A stretch of 64,000 nt of DNA from SFLA01 sp045595165 (GTDB lineage: Bacteria > Bacillota > Clostridia > Oscillospirales > CAG-382), in assembly GCA_045595165.1 (NCBI GenBank), contig JAZNZY010000021.1, positions 62,001 through 126,000 on the forward strand, written 5' to 3'. Shown here piece by piece: positions 50,804 through 60,534 of the stretch. Position 1 is the first letter of the stretch. Every line of letters begins with the position of its first letter. Below the pieces are notes generated by a model. It was not told the origin of the DNA, made no database searches, and saw only the letters and a list, made by a program, of their open reading frames with translations. A program made the position numbers and the translations under genes.

Positions 50804-51511
50804 TCAGTTTTTAAAATTTGCCCGAAACTCTACTCCTACCTCAACGGTGTATTTATCCTTGTTCTGGGTCACACCGGGAACGTAAGGGGGCGTATCCTGA
50901 TACACCACGGTAAAGGATATGGCGTACCCAACGGGATTGCCGTCTTTATCCAAGGTGTATTCGCACACTATGTCTTTAAATTCCGTTTCCTCCTCAACCA
51001 CGCTTACAACACCGCAAACCTCGGGTAAAGCGGTGCCCAGCAGGGAATAAAGCAAGGCGGATTTTGAATTATCCTTAATATAGTGGCGGTACAGCGTACC
51101 TGCAAGGGTTACTGAGGTTTCGGCAGAGCTTATCTGCTCGGTATCGAACACCACGGGAGGAGCGTATATCAGAGAGGAACGCAGTTCCTCCCAGGAGGAT
51201 TTCTCCTCGGCTCCGTCGGTCGTAAGCACGCCGTCCTTCCAGCTTACCTGCATAACGCCGATATTATCGCCCATAAGGGTTTCTTCTATCTCTCCCGTCA
51301 TACACAGAGGGTCTTCGGTTATGGTAACGTCGCCATCAGCAAGCAGGACACAGGTTTTTCCGCCAAGCTCAATTCTTAACGTAAAGCCATAGGCAACGTT
51401 GTTCATATCCTTAAACCCGTCCGTTACGGGTGTGATAAGCGTTTCGTCTACGCTGCAGGAGCACAAAACGAGAGAAAGTGCAAGAATTATGGGTATAAAC
51501 GCCTTTCTCAT
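50804..51511 (-). CDS. Lipoprotein of unknown function, last gene of the Gld-like ABC operon
   Basis: 235 residues, lipobox LCSC with Cys19. The mature protein is beta-rich with no motif I recognise. Part of it resembles lipoproteins that bind hydrophobic ligands (a strand-rich body with paired internal repeats), but this is weak. It follows the DUF4340 gene by 3 bp and so probably works with the ABC system. Confidence 0.75.
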   Translation of the reverse strand: MRKAFIPIILALSLVLCSCSVDETLITPVTDGFKDMNNVAYGFTLRIELGGKTCVLLADGDVTITEDPLCMTGEIEETLMGDNIGVMQVSWKDGVLTTDGAEEKSSWEELRSSLIYAPPVVFDTEQISSAETSVTLAGTLYRHYIKDNSKSALLYSLLGTALPEVCGVVSVVEEETEFKDIVCEYTLDKDGNPVGYAISFTVVYQDTPPYVPGVTQNKDKYTVEVGVEFRANFKN

Positions 51512-51514
51512 TTT

Positions 51515-53983
51515 TTATTCTCCCTTTAAAAGCGTTTCAAGCTCATCCAGCAGCTCGGACACCTCGTAAGTGAGGGTATAATATCCGCCCGCACCGTCGA
51601 TAGTATAATATGCCTTGGTAGATGTTACGCGGTAGAATACTATTTCGTCGGACTTGGTTTCGCTGGAAAGATTGATCTTTAACATTTCACTGCCGATTTC
51701 GTCGCCCTGCTGATATTCACCCTCTCGGGAAACGTTGATAACCTTGATATAGAACTGTCTGAACGCATCCATATCAATTTCTTTTCCGTTGCAGGTTACA
51801 GACTGCGCGATACCCGCTTCGTCCTTGCCGACAACAAAATTATAGCTTTCTCCGTCATAGGTAAACTTCATTTCGTTAACGTCATCAAGATACATATACA
51901 GAAGCGAGGAGCTTGCGTAATCCAGCGGTTCCCAATCCATCCAGGGAGCGGTTTCAAGATATACCTTTGCTATATAGGGGTTGATGAACTTGACTTCCTC
52001 GCCGTCGGAATCCAGAGTAGTGATCATAGATGCGACGTAACGGGAGCCGTCCTCCAAAGGATCGGAGAACAAAAGGTCCATTGTATACTGTCCGTATACG
52101 TAGTGAACGGTCAATGCAGGGTCGGTGCCCTCGCCGTCCTCGGTCTTGCCCAAACCGTATTTGGCAAGGTCCATATCCTCGATACCGAACTCAACCACCT
52201 CGTCACCTACCAAGGTGCAAAGCGACATAAGATATTCAACGTAGGCGGTAGTGTTTACGTATGCGTAATTGCGGTTTTCGGGGATAAATTCATCGGTAGT
52301 GATCATCCACAGACCGATAAACGCATCCGCAGGGTTGGCGTCCAGCTTGTCTGCCATTACGCGGATCTCATCGGTAACCATCATCTTTTTGGTATCGTAG
52401 CCGTCGATATCAAGTCTTACGTACTGAACGGGCTTATCGCTCTTGAAATTGATGGTGTGGATAACGTAGGTGCCGTCCTTTTGGTTTTTGATACTGTCGG
52501 GCAGCTCGGTCTGCACGGTGTTAAAGTTTTCGCCGTCGGTATAAATAAGCACGGTTATCTTCTCGGGCAGGTATGCACCCTTTGCCTCATCTCTTACCAA
52601 GGGAAGCTTTATACTGTACTCCCCGTTTTCGGAAACGCGGTTAAGGGACATAGCGATCTGAATGGAGTTTCCGTCCTTGGAGCCGATGCCGATAAACGCA
52701 TCGGAAGAAGTCCAATCCGTATAAGGTGCGGGAGCGCGCTTAAGGTCGGAAAGTAAAGTTGCCACGTCTGCCTCTTCGTTGGAAAGCACCAGATTGGAGG
52801 AAGCGGACATTGCGCGGCGCAGACGAATGGTAAGTGTCTGGTCCAGATCGCGGAAATACATAGACATTTTGTCTATGGAATAAATTTCGTTGGTATCCGA
52901 AATAGAGTATACCAGATTTGCGGTAAGGAAGGCTTCGCCTCCTGCGGCAAAGGTAGACTCAACGTCGGAATTAAGGAGCAGATAAACGTGGGGCTTGCCC
53001 TCGTAACGGGCGTAATTATATGCACCCGTGGAGTCCTTATCGCCTATGATAAGCACGTGAGTATCGCCGCTTTTGGTAACAATAGTTATTTTCGCGGTGG
53101 TTCCGTCCCCGTCAAGCCCGTACTGAGAGAAATCCTTGGGGTTTGCAAGCTTTCCCTCCGCGCAGGTGTAGGTGGAGTTTACCACCAGATATGAGAACGC
53201 CTCTGCGTTGAGCTGAACACCCTCTGCCCCTTCGATATAGAAGGTGGAGGAGGACTTGCTCTCTCTGTAAACCTTAAAGGTAGTATTTTTGTTTTTAACG
53301 GTAATGGAAGTAAGGTCGCTTCTGGTAATGGAGGGGTACATAAAGGGCTTGCCCGTGGTGGTGACCACGTCGCCGTCCGTATCGTAGCCCGACATTGCGC
53401 GGAGAGAAAGCTCGATCTTCTCTTCCCCGCAAAGAGAGAGGAAAGAGTTTACAAACATATTCTCGCCGTCAAAAGCGTATGCGGTGCCATCCTCAAGGAA
53501 GCGGAAAAAATCTTCCTTTTTGAAGGAAACGTCGCTTCCATTGGCGGTGACGGTGCAGAATTCACTGCCCGAACCGGTCTTTACCTTGATTTTTCCCTCT
53601 TCCCCAACGGAAAGAGCAAATTTGTATACCACGCTGCCAAGGGTATCTGCAAGCAGGGCATCCTCATCATCCTTAAAGGAGATGGTGCCGGAAATTTCCT
53701 CCAGAGCATCCTTGCCCTCGGCGGTGAGAAGATAAAAAGGATCTATCTCCGCATCGGTAGCGGGCTCATAAAGGAAGATGAAATATCCACCGATCAGCAC
53801 GGCGGCGGCAACCAGCAAAGCGATGACGATAATTCCCGTCTGCCTTGCGCTTGTTTTTCTCTTTTTGCCGTTTTCCGCCCCTGCGGATGCAAAGGTGGAT
53901 TTTTCCGCGGTTATACCTTCATCCTTTTCCTCTTCGGGAGTAAAGGTTTCCGCATCTGTATAAATAATTTCGTTGCGCTTCAT
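51515..53983 (-). CDS. DUF4340 domain protein
   Basis: 822 residues: a short cytoplasmic N terminus, one membrane helix (about residues 50-72), then a large extracellular region with DUF4340-like repeats (for example KAYYTIDGAGGYYTLTYEV near the C terminus, compare SSTFYIEGAEGVQLNAEAF). DUF4340 proteins are recurrent partners of Gld-type ABC transporters in many phyla, with unknown function. It abuts the GldG-like gene directly (stop 53984, start 53983). Confidence 0.88.
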   Translation of the reverse strand: MKRNEIIYTDAETFTPEEEKDEGITAEKSTFASAGAENGKKRKTSARQTGIIVIALLVAAAVLIGGYFIFLYEPATDAEIDPFYLLTAEGKDALEEISGTISFKDDEDALLADTLGSVVYKFALSVGEEGKIKVKTGSGSEFCTVTANGSDVSFKKEDFFRFLEDGTAYAFDGENMFVNSFLSLCGEEKIELSLRAMSGYDTDGDVVTTTGKPFMYPSITRSDLTSITVKNKNTTFKVYRESKSSSTFYIEGAEGVQLNAEAFSYLVVNSTYTCAEGKLANPKDFSQYGLDGDGTTAKITIVTKSGDTHVLIIGDKDSTGAYNYARYEGKPHVYLLLNSDVESTFAAGGEAFLTANLVYSISDTNEIYSIDKMSMYFRDLDQTLTIRLRRAMSASSNLVLSNEEADVATLLSDLKRAPAPYTDWTSSDAFIGIGSKDGNSIQIAMSLNRVSENGEYSIKLPLVRDEAKGAYLPEKITVLIYTDGENFNTVQTELPDSIKNQKDGTYVIHTINFKSDKPVQYVRLDIDGYDTKKMMVTDEIRVMADKLDANPADAFIGLWMITTDEFIPENRNYAYVNTTAYVEYLMSLCTLVGDEVVEFGIEDMDLAKYGLGKTEDGEGTDPALTVHYVYGQYTMDLLFSDPLEDGSRYVASMITTLDSDGEEVKFINPYIAKVYLETAPWMDWEPLDYASSSLLYMYLDDVNEMKFTYDGESYNFVVGKDEAGIAQSVTCNGKEIDMDAFRQFYIKVINVSREGEYQQGDEIGSEMLKINLSSETKSDEIVFYRVTSTKAYYTIDGAGGYYTLTYEVSELLDELETLLKGE

Positions 53984-55501
53984 TTACAGGTGTCTCCTCT
54001 TAATATAAACACCGACACCCAGCACCAGAATTATAAGGGGAGCTACGGCGATAACTATAACGGAAAGTGTCTTTGCTTCGCCCGTTTCAAGGGAAAGGGC
54101 GGTATCCGCAAATACTTTGTAATCTATATCGGGAGAAACACGCTCGGTCGCCATCATTCTTGCCGCCGCTTCGATAACCTCACGGTTGCCGTACTGGGCG
54201 GAAAGGCTTGAATCGGACACGAACTCGGTACTTCCGCAGAGAGTTACGTACTGATATTGTGCGGCGTTGGTATCGTCATAATTCATAACGGTGGATATAG
54301 TGAATATGGGGAAGGCTCCCGAAACACCGTTTTTATCCGTTGCGGTACTGTAAGAGGTAAAGGAGGTGCCTACGGATGCTCCGTTTGCCGCCTTGCCGTT
54401 AACCAGCTTTACGGTATCGTCAAACACGGTCTTTATATCCGTATCGTCTGCAAAGGATATATGAAGCTGTGCGGCGATAGTACCGGTTTCCCCTGCAGGC
54501 TGTGCAAGAATGTTGTTCTTGTTAAGCATAAGAGAATGGGTCTGGTCTGCAAGGATGTTGTTGGGCTCGTAATCCAAGCCCCAAACCTCGCTTAAATATT
54601 CACGGAGATTGGGAAGATCGGGAGTGGAAGCGTCCACAAACACCATAAGGGCGCGGTCGCCGCCAAGGAACTTGTTTATAATATCCGTTTCATCGTCTGC
54701 GTTGGGGTTGTTTTTATCATAACCCGCCAGATCCTTCTGGGGATCGCAAATAACCATTATACGGGCGTTTTTGAATGCTTCCTCCAGCTCCTCGTCAGTA
54801 GCCTTGGTAAGGTCGATATTCTGTGTAGCAAAGCCTGCGTCCCGGAACAGAGAAACCAAAGATTCGGAAACGGTTTCGCCGTGTCCCTGAGTGAACAGAA
54901 CGGAATAGGGCTCCTTGATAGAGCACTGTGTAATGGCGGAAACCATTCTGGCTTCGCCGTTGTATGCGTACAGGGAGCCATCGGATTCGGCGATCATAAA
55001 GAATGCGTCAAAATTAAGAATACGGGTGTGATATTTACCCTCTACGATAATATTACTTGCCGTAAGGGTGGTCTGGGTATAGTGCTTGATATCGTTTACG
55101 TATTTGGGATCGGTAGTTACGTCGAAATACGCAACCTCGATATTATCGGGGAATTTTTCCGCAAAGGCGAGGACAGTTTCGTGTACCATACGGAAATAAT
55201 TGTATCCGCTCTGCTCGTATTCCTCAAGCCTGTCGCGGGCGGTGCAGAAGTGCACGGTGATCTCGAAATCATCGCCCAAGCCCTCAAGATATTCCACGGT
55301 TTCATCGCCGATAGAATAGAATTCTTCGGCTGTCATATCTATAGAAAAAATATGAGAAGCATTAAGGGCGGTGATAATAAGGTTTATACCGATAATAAAC
55401 GCCAGAGTTACGGCGGTGAACACTATGGAAAGAGAGCCGTATCTAAACTTTTTGCTCTTTATAAGTTCACCGAAGGACATTTTCTTTTTGTTGTTTGCCA
55501 T
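53984..55501 (-). CDS. GldG-like ABC transporter auxiliary protein
   Basis: 505 residues: N-terminal membrane helix near residues 20-45, a large extracellular domain of the ABC-type auxiliary (GldG/IFT52-like) family, and a second membrane helix near the C terminus (VIVIAVAPLIILVLGVGVYI) ending in KRRHL. The fold carries VLFTQGHGE near residue 200 and a LMVFVDAST region. It sits between permease and DUF4340 genes. In Bacteroidetes GldG works in gliding and secretion, but in Firmicutes the role is unknown. Confidence 0.88.
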   Translation of the reverse strand: MANNKKKMSFGELIKSKKFRYGSLSIVFTAVTLAFIIGINLIITALNASHIFSIDMTAEEFYSIGDETVEYLEGLGDDFEITVHFCTARDRLEEYEQSGYNYFRMVHETVLAFAEKFPDNIEVAYFDVTTDPKYVNDIKHYTQTTLTASNIIVEGKYHTRILNFDAFFMIAESDGSLYAYNGEARMVSAITQCSIKEPYSVLFTQGHGETVSESLVSLFRDAGFATQNIDLTKATDEELEEAFKNARIMVICDPQKDLAGYDKNNPNADDETDIINKFLGGDRALMVFVDASTPDLPNLREYLSEVWGLDYEPNNILADQTHSLMLNKNNILAQPAGETGTIAAQLHISFADDTDIKTVFDDTVKLVNGKAANGASVGTSFTSYSTATDKNGVSGAFPIFTISTVMNYDDTNAAQYQYVTLCGSTEFVSDSSLSAQYGNREVIEAAARMMATERVSPDIDYKVFADTALSLETGEAKTLSVIVIAVAPLIILVLGVGVYIKRRHL

Positions 55502-55515
55502 TGTGTGTTACCTCC

Positions 55516-56223
55516 TTATGACCAGCGGCGCTTTTCGTATACGCGGACAGTGAGAAAAAGGAACACTGCGGTAAAGCTGATAAAGTATACTACCGCGCTG
55601 AGATCCAGTATGCCGGAGGACATGGTGGAGTATCTGTCTATAAAGGAGAACCACTTTATAACGGTACGCACCCACTCCACGGGAATGGAGTTTACAAGAA
55701 CACCCAGCAAAAGAATTACGATAATGAGTCCCATAGAGCCGATCGCCGCGTTAAGCTGGCTTTCGGTAAGGGATGAAATGAACACGCCCACAGCGATGAA
55801 CGCCGCGCCGATAAGGAACAGCGTGAGCACGTTTAAGAATATATAGGAAAGGGAAGGATTTCCGTATATATAAAGTAAGTAGAAGTTAAAGGAGTTTACG
55901 CCCAGAACTGCGGCGAAAACGGTGAGTGCGGACAGATATTTTGCGATTACCATAGCTCCCAGAGAAATGGGGGCGGTAAGGAGTATCTGCTCGGACTTGG
56001 TGCGGCGGTCATCTGCGAAAAGCTTCATTGTAAGCAAGGGAATGAGTATTGCAAACACGAACAGCAGGCACAAAAAGTACATAGACATCATAGAAGTGTC
56101 TGCCTGAAGCAGTACCGTTGCGGAGAACAGCGCGCCGGAAACGGCAAGGAACATTCCTGCGAAAACGTATCCGATAGGCGTGGTGAAATATGAGCGAAGC
56201 TCACGACAATATATAGCCCACAT
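55516..56223 (-). CDS. ABC transporter permease (GldF-like, ABC-2 type)
   Basis: 235 residues with six membrane helices, typical of ABC-2 permeases. The N terminus MWAIYCRELRSYFTTPIGYVF is the family's amphipathic start with the conserved RELRSYF. It overlaps the ATPase stop by one base and continues 14 bp before gldG. Forms the membrane channel with the ATPase encoded upstream. Confidence 0.9.
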   Translation of the reverse strand: MWAIYCRELRSYFTTPIGYVFAGMFLAVSGALFSATVLLQADTSMMSMYFLCLLFVFAILIPLLTMKLFADDRRTKSEQILLTAPISLGAMVIAKYLSALTVFAAVLGVNSFNFYLLYIYGNPSLSYIFLNVLTLFLIGAAFIAVGVFISSLTESQLNAAIGSMGLIIVILLLGVLVNSIPVEWVRTVIKWFSFIDRYSTMSSGILDLSAVVYFISFTAVFLFLTVRVYEKRRWS

Positions 56224-57209
56224 TATTCTTCCCCTGCCTTTCTTACTCTTCTTACAGTCTTGCGGGATTCTTTTTCTTTTCTCTTTTCGGTAAGGCGGAT
56301 AAAGATATCCTCAAGGTTGAGTTCCATTCCCTCAAGACCGATAAGATACCAGCCGTTTCTTGCAATAAGGGCAAACAGCGGCTTGCGGATGTCTATTTTA
56401 TCCTCGGATTCGATCAGATAACTGGTGGAATCGGTATCCCTCTTGCCCAGAACCTCTGCGTATTTTACGCCGGGAAGGGCTTTAACGGCTTTGAGCACGT
56501 CGGCGTCGGGACCGACTATTTTTGCAACCAGCTTACGGGAGCCGTCAACGGCGTTAACAAGATCCTGGGTGCGCTCGTTTGCCACGATCTCGCCCTTGTT
56601 GATAACCACGATGCGGTCGCACACTGCCTGAACCTCGGGCAGTATATGGGTAGAAAGGATAACCGTATGCTGTTTACCCAGAACACGGATAAGGTTACGT
56701 ATTTCGATTATCTGCTTAGGGTCAAGACCTACGGTAGGTTCATCGAATATAAGCACCTTGGGGTTGCCGATAAGCGCCTGAGCGATACCCACACGCTGAC
56801 GGTAGCCCTTGGAAAGGTTCTTTATTTTGCGGTTGAATACGTCGGTTATCTTTACGACTTCGCAAACCTCTTTAAGGTGCGCATCCTTGGGAAGCGAGCA
56901 CTTTTTAAGCTGATATACGAAGGAAAGGTATTCCTTTACCGTCATATCCACGTAAAGGGGCGGCTGCTCGGGAAGGAAGCCGATCTTTCTCTTTGCTTCC
57001 ACGGGGTTTTCGAGTATGTCCACACCGTCGATACGGCAGGTGCCCGAGGAGGCGGAAAGATAGCCGGTAAGTATGTTGAGAGTGGTGGTCTTTCCTGCGC
57101 CGTTGGGACCGAGGAAGCCCATTATCTCTCCTTCTTCCACGTTAAAGGTAACACCCTTAACCGCTTGCTTATCGCCGAAATTCTTGTAAACGTCGATTAT
57201 CTCGATCAT
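56223..57209 (-). CDS. ABC transporter ATP-binding protein (GldA-like)
   Basis: 328 residues. Walker A GPNGAGKTT near residues 34-42, Q-loop in GFLPEQPPLY, signature LSKGYRQRVGIAQAL near residue 133, Walker B VLIFDEPTVGLDP near residue 156, H-loop STHILPEV. After about residue 220 there is a C-terminal extension of the DUF4162-like type and a basic tail (KEKESRKTVRRVRKAG). It starts 3 bp after aspS ends. Confidence 0.93.
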   Translation of the reverse strand: MIEIIDVYKNFGDKQAVKGVTFNVEEGEIMGFLGPNGAGKTTTLNILTGYLSASSGTCRIDGVDILENPVEAKRKIGFLPEQPPLYVDMTVKEYLSFVYQLKKCSLPKDAHLKEVCEVVKITDVFNRKIKNLSKGYRQRVGIAQALIGNPKVLIFDEPTVGLDPKQIIEIRNLIRVLGKQHTVILSTHILPEVQAVCDRIVVINKGEIVANERTQDLVNAVDGSRKLVAKIVGPDADVLKAVKALPGVKYAEVLGKRDTDSTSYLIESEDKIDIRKPLFALIARNGWYLIGLEGMELNLEDIFIRLTEKRKEKESRKTVRRVRKAGEE

Positions 57210-57212
57210 CGG

Positions 57213-58994
57213 TTATTTCTCCTGTTTATCTATACTGATACCCAGATCCGCAAGCGCCTGTGCAGGTACTTCGGCAGGGCAGTCTGTCATAAGCTCGGAT
57301 GCGTTGGATACCTTGGGGAACGCCACAACGTCACGCAAGGTGGGTGCGCCGATCATCTGCATTACCAATCTGTCAAGTCCCAGCGCCATACCGCCGTGGG
57401 GAGGTGCGCCGTACTTGAATGCATCCAGCAGATAACCGAACTTTTGCTGTGCTTCTTCATCGGAAAGTCCCAGCAGACGGAAAATGGTTGCCTGCAAAGC
57501 AGGGTCGGTTATACGGATAGAGCCGGAGGACAATTCAATTCCGTTAAGCACAAGGTCATACGCCTTTGCGCGTACCGAGCCTTTATCCGTTTCAAGATAA
57601 GGCAGGCATTCGTCAAGAGGTGCGGTGAAGGGGTGGTGCATTGCCAGCCATTCGCCGGTTTCCGCATCCTTTTCGAAGAAGGGGAATTCTACTACCCACA
57701 GGAAGCAATATCCCTCTCTGGGAACGTTAAGTCTGTTTGCCGCCTCAACACGGAGCTGACCCAGCTGGGTAAGAACCGCGTTATCGTTTGTATCTGCGAT
57801 AATAAACGCCACGTCGCCATCGGTACAGTCAAGACGGGTGCAGATGCAGTTAAGCTCGTCCTCGGCCATAAACTTGCCGAAGGAGCAGGTGGTGTTGCCG
57901 CCGACCTTCTTTATCCAAGCCAGACCCTTTGCGCCGCATCCCTTTGCGTACTCGGTAAGCTTGTCTATCTCTTTACGGGTGAGCTTTTCGGCGTAGCCCT
58001 TGCAGGTAATACCTCTTACGCTTCCTCCTGCGGAAACGGCAGAGGTGAATACGGAAAAATCGCATCCCTTAACTATATCGGAAATATCGACGATTTCCAT
58101 ACCGAATCGCATATCGGGCTTATCGCTGCCGTAACGGTTCATACATTCACGGTAGGTGTAGCGGGGGATCTCGGGTACATCGACACCGAGAGTTTCCTTG
58201 AACACACGGCGGATGTAGCCTTCGCCGATATTAAGCACGTCCTCCATCTGAACGAAGGACATTTCAAAGTCGATCTGGGTGAATTCGGGCTGTCTGTCCG
58301 CACGCAGGTCCTCATCACGGAAGCAGCGGGCGATCTGCATATATCTGTCAAATCCCGCAACCATGGAAAGCTGCTTATAAAGCTGGGGGGACTGGGGCAG
58401 AGCGTAAAAAGCGCCCTTTCTTATACGGCTGGGAACGAGGTAATCACGTGCACCCTCGGGAGTGGAGCGAATGAGAATGGGGGTTTCTATTTCCACAAAG
58501 CCGTTTTCATCGAAATAATCTCTGGTAACCTTGGCAACCTTGTGTCTGAACAAAAGGTTTTGCATAAGGTCGGGACGGCGCAGGTCGAGATAACGGTGCT
58601 TTAAGCGGAGTTCCTCGTTTGCGCGGGAGTTTTCGGTAATTTCAAAGGGTGTTGTCTGGGAAACGGAGAGGATCTTCAATTCATCTACCGCGATCTCGAT
58701 ATCGCCTGTGGGAATCTGGGGGTTTTTGGAGGAACGCTCCCTTACCACGCCGGATGCGCACAGAACGTATTCGCTTCTTACGCCGAAGGCTTTATCAAAA
58801 ACAGCCTTTTCGGTGTTTTCGTCAAAAGCCAGCTGAACGATACCGCTTCTGTCGCGCAGGTCGATAAAAATGAGCGAGCCCAGGTCGCGCTGTCTTTGAC
58901 ACCAGCCCATTACGCAGGCACGCTCGCCTGCGTTTTCTATAGTAAACTCACCGCAATAGTGAGTTCTTTTTGAATTTCCAAGTAATTCTGCCAT
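57213..58994 (-). CDS. aspS: Aspartate--tRNA ligase
   Basis: 593 residues, bacterial-type class II synthetase with the GAD insertion. N-terminal OB anticodon-binding domain (GWCQRQRDLGSLIFIDLRDR near residue 30-49), motif 2 (RCFRDEDLRADRQPEF) near residue 215, motif 3 (GGMALGLDRLVM) near residue 545. It cannot be told with certainty whether it is discriminating or also charges tRNA-Asn. hisS lies upstream, a common pairing; here a repeat-filled 150-bp gap separates them. Confidence 0.97.
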   Translation of the reverse strand: MAELLGNSKRTHYCGEFTIENAGERACVMGWCQRQRDLGSLIFIDLRDRSGIVQLAFDENTEKAVFDKAFGVRSEYVLCASGVVRERSSKNPQIPTGDIEIAVDELKILSVSQTTPFEITENSRANEELRLKHRYLDLRRPDLMQNLLFRHKVAKVTRDYFDENGFVEIETPILIRSTPEGARDYLVPSRIRKGAFYALPQSPQLYKQLSMVAGFDRYMQIARCFRDEDLRADRQPEFTQIDFEMSFVQMEDVLNIGEGYIRRVFKETLGVDVPEIPRYTYRECMNRYGSDKPDMRFGMEIVDISDIVKGCDFSVFTSAVSAGGSVRGITCKGYAEKLTRKEIDKLTEYAKGCGAKGLAWIKKVGGNTTCSFGKFMAEDELNCICTRLDCTDGDVAFIIADTNDNAVLTQLGQLRVEAANRLNVPREGYCFLWVVEFPFFEKDAETGEWLAMHHPFTAPLDECLPYLETDKGSVRAKAYDLVLNGIELSSGSIRITDPALQATIFRLLGLSDEEAQQKFGYLLDAFKYGAPPHGGMALGLDRLVMQMIGAPTLRDVVAFPKVSNASELMTDCPAEVPAQALADLGISIDKQEK

Positions 58995-59045
58995 TGGAAT
59001 TTGCCTTCTTTCTTTTTGCAGGATTATTATTTTTGATATACCATT

Positions 59046-59144
59046 TTAAAACGGACAGCCGAGGACGTCTGTCCCTACGGTTATCGAACAGCCGTGGGAT
59101 TATACCGATTGTAGGGGCGGGCGTCCTCGACCGCCCGCAATTCC
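59046..59144 (+). repeat. TCCCTACGG-family hairpins between hisS and aspS
   Basis: First unit: GGACAG (59053-59058) / CTGTCC (59069-59074), then CTACGGTTATCGAACAGCCG. Second, related unit: GTAGGGGCGG... / CCGCCC (about 59111-59137). A partial heptamer (TTCCTCATTG) follows. No coding content. The element separates two synthetase genes that otherwise look co-transcribed. Confidence 0.8.
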
Positions 59145-60407
59145 TCATTGTTTTATTGTTTCCGCAATATCAGCCGCCGACAGTGCGGTTTCGTGCCGCG
59201 CTCCGTCTTGCATATTCTTAACCGTAACCGTGCCCGTTTCCGCTTCGTTTCCGCCGATAACGGCTGTGTAGCGGGCGTGAATTTTATCCGCATATTTCAT
59301 TTGCGCCTTTATACTGCGGGAGCAAAGGTCGGTTTCTGCCTTAATGCCCATAGCGCGGAGCTGCTCGCAAAGGGTGAACACCTTTGTATACACCTCTTTG
59401 TCTGCGGGAGCGAGGTAAATATCGGGAGCGGTATCTACGCTCTTCAAAAGTCCCTCCTGCTCCAAGCAAGCAATAAGACGGGTAATACCCATACCGAATC
59501 CTACGCCCGACATTTGCGGTCCCCCAAGCTGGGAGACCAGACCATCGTATCTGCCGCCGCCGCAAACCGTGGACTGGGCGCCGATACGCTGGTCTATAAA
59601 CTCAAACACCGTGCCGGTGTAATAATCCAGGCCTCTTACGATACCCGAATCTATAACGTAGGGAATTCCCGATGCATCGAGAATTTCCGTAAGTGCTTTA
59701 AGATGCTGTTCGCAATCCTCGCAAAGGTGCTGTGTGGTCTTGGGTGCGTTTTTTGCTATCTCCGAGCACACGGGGGATTTGCAGTCCAGCACGCGAAGGG
59801 GATTTTTGCCAAGTCTTTCAAGGCAGGTGGGACAAAGACTATCCGTATAACCGCCCAGATACTCGACAAGTGCTTCTCTGTATTTGGGGCGGCAGTTGGG
59901 GCAGCCCACGGAATTTATGTGAAGCACCACGTTATTGAGTCCCAATTCCTTGAACACGCTGTATGCAAGGGAGATGACCGTTGCGTCCGCCGCAGGGGAT
60001 TCCGAGCCGAACAGTTCTGTTCCGAACTGGAAAAACTCTCTGCTTCTGCCTGCCTGGGGCTTTTCATAGCGGAAGAAGTTTGTGAGATAATACAGCTTCA
60101 AGGGCATTGCGCCTGCATAAAGGCCGTTTTCCAACATACTGCGGACAACGCACGCCGTTCCCTCGGGACGGAGGGACAGGCTGCGGTCGTCCCTATCCTT
60201 AAAGGTATACATTTCCTTTTGAACCACGTCGGTAGTGTCGCCCACACCGCGGGAGAAAAGCTCGGTTGCTTCAAAGGTGGGGAAGCGTATTTCCCCAAAG
60301 CCGTATTCCAGACATTTTTTGCGTATTACTTTTTCAATATACTGCCAAGCGGCAGTCTGCTCGGGAAGAATATCCAACGTTCCGCGAGGCTTTTTTATCT
60401 GTTCCAT
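59145..60407 (-). CDS. hisS: Histidine--tRNA ligase
   Basis: 420 residues, class II synthetase. Starts KKPRG-like (IKKPRGTLDILPEQ), motif 2 near residue 115 (FFRYEKPQAGRSREFFQFG), histidine-binding GIVRGLDYYTGTVFEF near residue 258, GGGRYDGLV near residue 281, and GFGMGITRL near residue 300. C-terminal anticodon-binding domain about residues 325-415. A GGAG ribosome site lies about 10 bases before the ATG; a heptamer repeat (element H) lies just upstream. Confidence 0.97.
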   Translation of the reverse strand: MEQIKKPRGTLDILPEQTAAWQYIEKVIRKKCLEYGFGEIRFPTFEATELFSRGVGDTTDVVQKEMYTFKDRDDRSLSLRPEGTACVVRSMLENGLYAGAMPLKLYYLTNFFRYEKPQAGRSREFFQFGTELFGSESPAADATVISLAYSVFKELGLNNVVLHINSVGCPNCRPKYREALVEYLGGYTDSLCPTCLERLGKNPLRVLDCKSPVCSEIAKNAPKTTQHLCEDCEQHLKALTEILDASGIPYVIDSGIVRGLDYYTGTVFEFIDQRIGAQSTVCGGGRYDGLVSQLGGPQMSGVGFGMGITRLIACLEQEGLLKSVDTAPDIYLAPADKEVYTKVFTLCEQLRAMGIKAETDLCSRSIKAQMKYADKIHARYTAVIGGNEAETGTVTVKNMQDGARHETALSAADIAETIKQ

Positions 60408-60427
60408 AGTAATTTACTCCGTAAATT

Positions 60428-60534
60428 AATGAGAAATGATAAATGATAAATGATGAATGATGGAAACCTTTTTTCGCGTTTTTGCGCGAAAAAAGCTACC
60501 GAAATTTCTCATTCCTCATTCCTCATTCCTCATT
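60428..60534 (+). repeat. Full heptamer element H (107 bp)
   Basis: Left arm of AATGAGA/AATGATA/AATGATG units, central hairpin CTTTTTTCGCG/CGCGAAAAAAG, TACCGAAA, right arm of four TTCCTCA-type units. Its right end overlaps the mgsA-like stop codon (60530-60532): the TGA is part of an AATGAGG heptamer read on the minus strand. Its left end is 20 bp before hisS. Confidence 0.88.

Noticed and set aside
56646..58604. 652-codon open frame on the plus strand
   Set aside because: It is antisense to the ABC ATPase and aspS, both of which show full sets of family motifs. Its composition is typical of antisense frames.
59145..60407. T-box leader expected before hisS or aspS
   Set aside because: No conserved T-box sequence or specifier hairpin is visible upstream of either gene. 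The gaps hold heptamer and TCCCTACGG repeats.
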